Both the position numbers and the translations under genes were made by a program. Shown in pieces: positions 6,931 to 11,908 of a stretch of 11,908 bases of DNA. Location: NCBI GenBank assembly GCA_902766325.1, contig CACXDF010000034.1, positions 1 through 11,908 of the forward strand, in the 5' to 3' direction. Positions within the stretch are counted from its first letter, which is position 1, and each line of letters starts with the position of its first letter. The notes under the pieces are model-generated. The model was not told the DNA's origin, did not search any database, and saw nothing but the letters and a program-made list of their open reading frames with translations. Source of the stretch: an uncultured Eubacteriales bacterium (GTDB lineage: Bacteria; Bacillota; Clostridia; Christensenellales; DTU072).

Positions 6931-8703
6931 ATGCAAACATTAACAACCAAAGCTTTACGCGAAAAGTATCTTGAATTTTTTAAGAGCAAGGGCCATACGA
7001 TCATCGCCAGCGCTTCTCTTATCCCCGATAACGATCCGACCGTTCTGTTCACGACGGCCGGTATGCACCCGCTTGTCCCCTATCTTCTCGGCGCCAAGCA
7101 TCCGGGCGGAAACCGTCTGACCGACGTACAAAAATGCGTCCGTACCGGCGACATTGACGAAGTGGGCGACGCGACCCATTGCACCTTTTTCGAAATGCTC
7201 GGAAACTGGTCTCTCGGCGACTACTTCAAACACGAGAGCATCGGATTCAGTTTTGAATTTTTGACCGAAGTGCTCGGCATCCCCACGGACAGACTGGCCG
7301 TGAGCGTTTTTGCCGGAGACGACGACTGCGCTCGCGACGAAGTATCGGCAAAAAGATGGGAAGAACTGGGCATCAAAAAAGAAAACATTTTTTATCTGCC
7401 GAAAAAGAACAACTGGTGGGGCCCTGCCGGCGTGACCGGTCCGTGCGGTCCCGATACCGAGATCTTTTTTATTACCGACAAAGAGAAGTGTTCCGACGGC
7501 TGTTCCCCCGCTTGCGACTGCGGCCGTTACGTCGAGATCTGGAACAACGTCTTTATGGAGTTCTTTAAGAACGCCGACGGCACCTTCCGTCCTCTCGAAC
7601 AAAAGAACGTGGATACGGGTATGGGTCTGGAAAGGACGGTAGCTATGCTCAACGGCTACTCTTCCGTTTATGACATCGACGTCTTCAGACCGGTCATCGA
7701 CTTGTTAAAAGCAAAAAGCGGCAAGGGCGACGAAAAAATGCGCGATATGCGTATCATCGCCGACCACATCCGTACCGCCACTTTTATGCTGGGCGACGAA
7801 AACGGCATTACTCCGAGCAACGTGGACCAAGGCTATATCCTGCGCAGACTTATTCGCCGCGCGGTGCGCTTTACGCGCAGTCTGGAACTGGATTACTCCA
7901 TTCTGGAAGAGATCAGCTCCATCTACGTCGAAGAATACGCGCCCTACTATCCCGAGATCAAACGCAACAAGGATAAAATCTTATCCGAACTTCGTTTGGA
8001 GATCGAGCGCTTCGATAAGACCGTCGCGCAAGGTATCAAAGAATTCGAAAAACTCCGCGGATACATTCAGAACAACCGTCTGAGCGGTAAAGCGGCTTTC
8101 CGTCTGTACGATACCTTCGGCTTCCCCATCGAAATGACGGTGGAAATGGCTAACGAATACGGCATCGTCGTCGATACCGAAGGTTTTGACAAAGCCTTTA
8201 AAGAACACCAAGAGAAATCGCACGCCGGCGCCGAACAAAAATTCAAGGGCGGTCTTGCCGACCACAGCGAAGCGACCAGCAAGCTGCATACGGCCACTCA
8301 CCTTCTCAACGCCTGCTTAAAGTACGTGCTCAACGATAACAGCATTCAACAAAAAGGCAGTAATATCACGGCAGAGCGTCTTCGCTTTGATTTCAACTTC
8401 CCGCGTCCGCTGACTCAAGAAGAACTGAAAGCCGTCGAAGACAGGGTCAATATGATCATCGATAAGAAAATACCCGTCGTCTGTAAAGAAATGCCTATCG
8501 AAGAAGCGAGAAAGTTGGGCGCCATCGGCGTCTTCAACGATAAGTATTCCGACGTGGTAAAAACCTATACCATCGGAGAATATTCGATGGAAATGTGCGG
8601 CGGTCCGCACGCTGCCAACACGGGCGACTTGGGACACTTTTCCATCGTCAAAGAACAATCTTCTTCCGCGGGCATCCGCAGGATCAAGGCCATACTCAGT
8701 TAA
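6931..8703 (+). CDS. alaS: Alanyl-tRNA synthetase, compact half-length form (590 aa)
   Basis: The class II catalytic core is clear: TTAGM (41-45), motif 2 HCTFFEMLGNWSLGDYF (83-99), WWGPAG...GPCGP, CDCGRYVEIWN and motif 3 GMGLER (230-235). DQGYILRRLIRRAVR belongs to the tRNA-recognition region, and SGKAAFRLYDTFGFP follows. The editing domain keeps all four zinc/catalytic positions: His453 and His457 in HTATH, Cys556 and His560 in CGGPH. It ligates alanine to tRNA-Ala and should clear Ser/Gly mischarging. Usual bacterial AlaRS is about 870-880 residues. Here the beta-barrel that normally carries TPFYAESGGQ between the tRNA-binding and editing regions is absent, and the protein ends at the editing domain, lacking the C-Ala/DHHA1 part. 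I recall a half-length AlaRS family of this size. The ribosome binding site is weak (GAGAGG, 14 bases from ATG). Confidence 0.93.
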   Translation: MQTLTTKALREKYLEFFKSKGHTIIASASLIPDNDPTVLFTTAGMHPLVPYLLGAKHPGGNRLTDVQKCVRTGDIDEVGDATHCTFFEMLGNWSLGDYFKHESIGFSFEFLTEVLGIPTDRLAVSVFAGDDDCARDEVSAKRWEELGIKKENIFYLPKKNNWWGPAGVTGPCGPDTEIFFITDKEKCSDGCSPACDCGRYVEIWNNVFMEFFKNADGTFRPLEQKNVDTGMGLERTVAMLNGYSSVYDIDVFRPVIDLLKAKSGKGDEKMRDMRIIADHIRTATFMLGDENGITPSNVDQGYILRRLIRRAVRFTRSLELDYSILEEISSIYVEEYAPYYPEIKRNKDKILSELRLEIERFDKTVAQGIKEFEKLRGYIQNNRLSGKAAFRLYDTFGFPIEMTVEMANEYGIVVDTEGFDKAFKEHQEKSHAGAEQKFKGGLADHSEATSKLHTATHLLNACLKYVLNDNSIQQKGSNITAERLRFDFNFPRPLTQEELKAVEDRVNMIIDKKIPVVCKEMPIEEARKLGAIGVFNDKYSDVVKTYTIGEYSMEMCGGPHAANTGDLGHFSIVKEQSSSAGIRRIKAILS

Positions 8704-8733
8704 CGTTTCTTTCGCAACGAGGGGGAATATAGA

Positions 8734-10302
8734 ATGAAAAGAATGTTGAAAGCCATTGCGTTGATACTCGTCACGCTCCTTGCACTCGTTTCGCTATGTT
8801 CCTGCGGTAATTTGCTCGGTTCGACGAAAACGCCGGAAGATAACACGAACAAAACGACGAAGATCGACTTTGCGCAAGCGGCGGAGAATTACGAGAAAAA
8901 GAGCGTCAAGAAAACGGATATCACGGTTAAACTCAAAGGCACGGTTTATGCGAATCCCGATCCGGATCCGTTGCCTAATCTTCCGAAACTGAATATTATA
9001 CAATCGAAGGATAAGTATAATATCGGCTCGACGATCACAGTATCGAGAATACAAGAAAACGATAAGATATTCGTCTCCTCGAAGGTTGCGCCCAGCGATA
9101 TGTCCAAAGGCATCGACGGGCTTGTTTTGGCCATCTCTATGGCCTTACCCGGTCTGTCGAAAGCCAGAGAGAATCCAATCGACGAATCCACGATCGAAAC
9201 CGTCGTCAGATACCTCACGTATCTTAATCGCTACGCCTCGGGCTCGATCGATCTCGGAGCCGATTTGGGCGTTATGAACGACACGTATAATCTAAAAGCG
9301 TTTTACACCGTTTATAAAAACAGATTCGATCAAGAACACGTCGTAGAAGAAGCGGACGATATTTGGTTTGCGGCAAACGATAAGACGCTTTCCGCCTGGC
9401 TGAATAACAACGCTCAACTCGAAGTTACGGGAAACAGGATCAACACTTATTTAATGAAGACCGTTTTTTCACAGGTAACCGACAAAAGCGAGTTCTTTGA
9501 TAAAGATAACGCCAAAAAATACGTGGATAAAAACGGCCACTCTTCTTACGATATCTCATTAAAAACGGATATTATCGTTTCGTCGTTTCTTTCCGGATTC
9601 CTCGATCTTCTCGGAGTAGCCGATAAAAACGGCGCTTTAACGCGTTATGCGGAATACTTTTCCGAGATGAAACAGTGGTTTACCGTCACTGCGCAGAACG
9701 TTACCGCCGACGTCAATAACGACCTGCCGCAAAATATCAAAACCGGTTTCAGCGTCGAACTGAACGTCCTCATTCCCCAAGTCAAAGAAATCATTCAGCT
9801 CATGTATCGAAACGGCGTGATCGATGAAAGTTCTTCAAAAATTTCTACGGTCATCCTCAACCTCGCCGATCATTATTTACTCGGCACGAAAGGTCAGGAC
9901 CATACCATAGGAGTGCAGTTCGACGTAGATTTTAACGAGAATTTTTCTTATAAACCGTCCGAGTGCAGATTAAGCGACGACGAGTATGCCGATTACTTTC
10001 TTCCTATAGGCGTCGCAGCGGAAGGTCGGGTCGATCTGAACGACTACGTGATCGGCTTCATCGCCGATAAAGGCGCGTTCGTTGCCGATTATCTTTTAAC
10101 GCTCGGCAAAGAATATGCCGAAAAGCTCGACGCGATACAAGAAGAGATCATGCAAAAAGCGACGGAAATCGAAGATAAAGAAGGAAAGATCACAAAAGCA
10201 CAAATGCTGTCCATTGCCGCGGAAGTGATCCTAAAATACAAAACCAACGATTCCGGCGCGACTGACAGTTCGCAACCGGACGAACTACAGTCGGAAGATT
10301 AA
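8734..10302 (+). CDS. Predicted lipoprotein of unknown function, 522 aa
   Basis: A GAGGGGG site ends 8 bases before the ATG. Residues 1-24 form a lipoprotein signal: Lys/Arg-rich start, a hydrophobic core of Leu, Val and Ala, and the lipobox LCSC-G with Cys24. A Lys/Thr/Asn-rich linker (about 30-45) follows. The remaining 475 residues are a soluble, extracellular domain with many alternating hydrophobic strands and charged loops, suggesting a beta-rich fold, then a helical, lysine/glutamate-rich segment near 460-505 and an acidic Ser/Asp/Glu tail. I recognise no family motif. There is no catalytic signature, no cell-wall sorting signal and no second membrane span. It lies 30 bases after alaS and 15 before the next gene, so it is probably co-transcribed with both. 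A large beta-rich carrier or binding lipoprotein is possible, but this is a guess from composition. Confidence 0.82.
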   Translation: MKRMLKAIALILVTLLALVSLCSCGNLLGSTKTPEDNTNKTTKIDFAQAAENYEKKSVKKTDITVKLKGTVYANPDPDPLPNLPKLNIIQSKDKYNIGSTITVSRIQENDKIFVSSKVAPSDMSKGIDGLVLAISMALPGLSKARENPIDESTIETVVRYLTYLNRYASGSIDLGADLGVMNDTYNLKAFYTVYKNRFDQEHVVEEADDIWFAANDKTLSAWLNNNAQLEVTGNRINTYLMKTVFSQVTDKSEFFDKDNAKKYVDKNGHSSYDISLKTDIIVSSFLSGFLDLLGVADKNGALTRYAEYFSEMKQWFTVTAQNVTADVNNDLPQNIKTGFSVELNVLIPQVKEIIQLMYRNGVIDESSSKISTVILNLADHYLLGTKGQDHTIGVQFDVDFNENFSYKPSECRLSDDEYADYFLPIGVAAEGRVDLNDYVIGFIADKGAFVADYLLTLGKEYAEKLDAIQEEIMQKATEIEDKEGKITKAQMLSIAAEVILKYKTNDSGATDSSQPDELQSED

Positions 10303-10305
10303 TTC

Positions 10306-10310
10306 GGAGG
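10306..10310 (+). promoter_or_regulatory. Ribosome binding site deciding a TTG start
   Basis: GGAGG lies 7 bases before TTG at 10318. There is no in-frame ATG near it; the first internal methionine is residue 64. The site, the conserved-looking beta strand that follows and the short gap to the previous gene together support TTG as the start codon. Confidence 0.8.
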
Positions 10311-10317
10311 CAGACGG

Positions 10318-11343
10318 TTGTTTACCGTTCTTATTAACGATAAAAAATTCTGCGCGGAAGACGGAACGCCCTTAAAAGAGATCTTATCTTTATACGGCGC
10401 TTCTCTCCCTTATTCAAAAGAAAGCGCCCTCATCGGGCGTTTTTTAGACGCATCGGATCAAGAAAACGCAAAAAAGATCTCTTACGAAACGATCATCGAC
10501 CGCGATATGGCGATCGAGATCGATTTCTTTCCCGAAAAAGAAGATCTATCTTTTTCCACCTGTTCTCTCGCCGTAAACGTCGGCGACAAATGGGTGGACG
10601 TCTGTCTGACGGACGGGGAAAACGCCGTCGTCCGCTCAATGGTCAATCCTCTGCTTTCTATCGGCGATCTCGCGGCGCAAGAAACGGCATACGTCCGCGA
10701 TCGAACTGCGGTAACGGAAACCTTGCAAAAAACGATCGAAAAAAAGTGTCTTGACCTTCTTGCCGAATTCGATCGAAACAACGTTCAAATCGCAGTCGTG
10801 TGCGCGAGCGAATTCTATCTCAAAATACTTTTCGGCGATAAAAAGATCGGTCTTCCCGCCGACAACGTTCGTATTCTTCCCCCTATCGGCCCGTATGCGT
10901 CCGGAGAGCTCTTTTGCGAATCGGTCTCCTTGCCGGAAAACACGTTTTTGATCGACTGTGAAAAGAACCTCACTCTTTTGTATATCGGAAAAGAAAACGA
11001 CACGTATACGTTTATGTGGGGAGTAGACTACTCCGAACTGTCTCTGCTTATGATCCGCGCCGCTATGCGTGTGATAAAACCGGAAGAAACGAAGCCTATC
11101 GTACGACTGTACGGCGAGAACGCATATCTTTTGGAAGATATGCTTACTGCGGAAGGATTAAGTTACATTCACGCGGAAAAAGATCCCGCCATGGTAGCAA
11201 AAGCGGTAACACCCTCTTTTTACGCCAAACTGGAAAAAGAAAAAAAGCGCACCTCTTATCACGATCTGTTAAAAGACGAAAACTTTCAGGAAGAGATGAA
11301 TAAAATCTACCTTTCCCCTTTCGACAACAGAGATATCGACTGA
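10318..11343 (+). CDS. Degenerate RACo/DUF4445-like protein (ASKHA-fold, iron-sulphur cysteines lost), 341 aa
   Basis: Translation starts at TTG. Residues 1-70 look like a small beta-grasp ferredoxin-like domain (TVLINDKKF, then DGTPLKEILSLYGASLPYS). It contains only Cys12, not the four cluster cysteines of a 2Fe-2S domain. Residues 80-340 follow the order of the DUF4445 ATPase domain of corrinoid-activator (RACo) proteins, matched by eye from memory: SLAVNVGDKWVDVCL in place of the usual DIGTT phosphate loop, NPLLSIGDLAAQETAYV resembling NPQ...GADVISRI, then ILPPIGPYASGELF resembling the LP.I.g.VGAD segment, and FLIDCEKNLTLLYIG resembling the DIGTNGE strand. The glycine-rich nucleotide-binding signatures are eroded, so reductive or ATPase activity is doubtful. 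It is cytoplasmic, last in the likely operon and directly followed by a strong terminator. Homology is probable, not certain; the present function is unknown. Confidence 0.6.
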   Translation: MFTVLINDKKFCAEDGTPLKEILSLYGASLPYSKESALIGRFLDASDQENAKKISYETIIDRDMAIEIDFFPEKEDLSFSTCSLAVNVGDKWVDVCLTDGENAVVRSMVNPLLSIGDLAAQETAYVRDRTAVTETLQKTIEKKCLDLLAEFDRNNVQIAVVCASEFYLKILFGDKKIGLPADNVRILPPIGPYASGELFCESVSLPENTFLIDCEKNLTLLYIGKENDTYTFMWGVDYSELSLLMIRAAMRVIKPEETKPIVRLYGENAYLLEDMLTAEGLSYIHAEKDPAMVAKAVTPSFYAKLEKEKKRTSYHDLLKDENFQEEMNKIYLSPFDNRDID

Positions 11344-11351
11344 AACGACGA

Positions 11352-11386
11352 AAAAACCGCCTGATTTGCGATTTCGGGCGGTTTTT
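11352..11386. terminator. Bidirectional rho-independent terminator between convergent genes
   Basis: AAAAACCGCC (11352-11361) pairs perfectly with GGCGGTTTTT (11377-11386). A G-U, a G-C and an A-T pair extend the stem to 13 pairs around the 9-base loop 11365-11373. The T-tract serves the plus-strand cluster, and the A-tract on the other flank gives a T-run for the minus-strand deacetylase gene, so one hairpin can end both transcripts. Confidence 0.9.
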
Positions 11387-11404
11387 ATATTCAAACACTA
11401 TATT

Positions 11405-11908
11405 TTATTTTTCAAAAGGCTTTCGCTTGCGAAAACCGTGCAACTCGACTCCCGTGTAGGAAAGCAGATCTTTATCCAGCAAAACGTCCTTGTTCGCACC
11501 GTAATAAATATCCTCTTTGCCCGATATAAGACGACAAAAATCTTCGAACTTATCCCAGTCGTTCTCAATATCGAATTCGTACGAATGGCCCCAAATATAA
11601 AAGATCTTCGGCGAGTCCGCTTTCAGCGATAAAAACTCCTCTCCGAGCGAGAACAGCTTATCCCATTCGGTATGGTGCAAGGTCGGGCGGAAACGGAGCA
11701 GATCGGTCTGCGGCTCGAAATTATAGGTGGATACCGTATTGCGGGAATACTGTACGCCCGTGAAACGCTGCAAAATACTGACGACACGGTCGTTTTGGCT
11801 GGCTTCCGTACTGCAAGGATAGGCCATGCCCACTACTTCGTATCCGGCGATATCGGACAAAACTTTTCTGTCCTCTTCCACTTCTTTGATAACTTTTGCC
11901 GTAGTTAA
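11405..11908 (-). CDS. Polysaccharide deacetylase, C-terminal part, 5' end outside window
   Basis: The frame stays open from the right edge to TAA at 11407-11405, showing 167 residues and no start codon with a ribosome binding site; a GTG near 11881 is just an internal valine. Visible landmarks fit the C-terminal half of a NodB-fold (carbohydrate esterase 4-like) deacetylase: a helix with KEVEEDRKVLSDIAGY, then GMAYPCS (the YP-G strand of the family), GVQYSRN, TYNF, RFRPTLHH, and IFYIWGHSYEFD, whose histidine corresponds to the conserved late motif 5. DIYYGAN closes the domain. Such enzymes remove N- or O-acetyl groups from cell-wall or extracellular polysaccharides using a metal held by an Asp-His-His triad; that triad lies in the missing N-terminal half, so activity and signal peptide cannot be judged. 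It converges on the five-gene cluster and shares its terminator. Confidence 0.85.
   Translation of the reverse strand, partial: LTTAKVIKEVEEDRKVLSDIAGYEVVGMAYPCSTEASQNDRVVSILQRFTGVQYSRNTVSTYNFEPQTDLLRFRPTLHHTEWDKLFSLGEEFLSLKADSPKIFYIWGHSYEFDIENDWDKFEDFCRLISGKEDIYYGANKDVLLDKDLLSYTGVELHGFRKRKPFEK

Noticed and set aside
6955..7602. 215-codon minus-strand open frame opposite alaS
   Set aside because: The AlaRS motifs on the plus strand are unambiguous; the antisense product has no support.
11405..11881. Treating GTG at 11881 as the start of a complete 158-residue protein
   Set aside because: The frame stays open to the window edge, the residues upstream (TTAKVIKEVEE) continue a family-typical helix, and no ribosome binding site precedes the GTG, so the gene is partial.

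Overview
The window looks like a chromosomal segment of a Gram-positive, Clostridia-like (Firmicutes) bacterium, plausibly gut- or rumen-associated. The grounds are strong GGAGG-type ribosome binding sites, textbook sigma-A promoters, two predicted lipoproteins of clostridial style, a DUF6273-type protein, and a large NRPS of the kind seen in anaerobic gut Firmicutes. The species cannot be named from the sequence alone. No RNA genes, insertion sequences, CRISPR arrays or prophage genes were seen.

Layout. (1) Positions 1-4390, minus strand: the first 1,463 codons of one uninterrupted NRPS gene that runs off the left edge. Its domain order is fatty-acyl/acyl-CoA-ligase-type adenylation, carrier protein, condensation, then an amino-acid adenylation domain cut just after core A7/A8. 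This is a lipo-initiating architecture: an acyl group is loaded, then joined to an amino acid. (2) Positions 4391-4589: a divergent intergenic region with two perfect consensus promoters pointing in opposite directions. The NRPS promoter lies so close to the ATG that the mRNA should be leaderless or nearly so. (3) Positions 4590-11343, plus strand: five closely spaced genes (gaps of 15 to 30 bases) with no terminator visible between them. They encode a DUF6273-like lipoprotein, an archaeal-type cofactor-independent phosphoglycerate mutase relative, a compact half-length alanyl-tRNA synthetase, a second lipoprotein of unknown function, and a degenerate relative of the RACo/DUF4445 corrinoid-activator ATPases. 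(4) Positions 11352-11386: a strong two-way terminator. (5) Positions 11405-11908, minus strand: the C-terminal part of a polysaccharide deacetylase that continues off the right edge.

How the parts fit. The NRPS is a secondary-metabolism gene whose partner domains and tailoring genes lie to the left, outside the window. The rightward gene set mixes central metabolism/translation enzymes with two surface lipoproteins. Its members are probably co-transcribed, but nothing in the sequence ties them to one pathway or to the NRPS. The most interesting items are the lipo-initiating NRPS with its predicted leaderless start, the AlaRS lacking both the beta-barrel between tRNA-binding and editing regions and the C-terminal domain, and the RACo-like protein that has lost its iron-sulphur cysteines.
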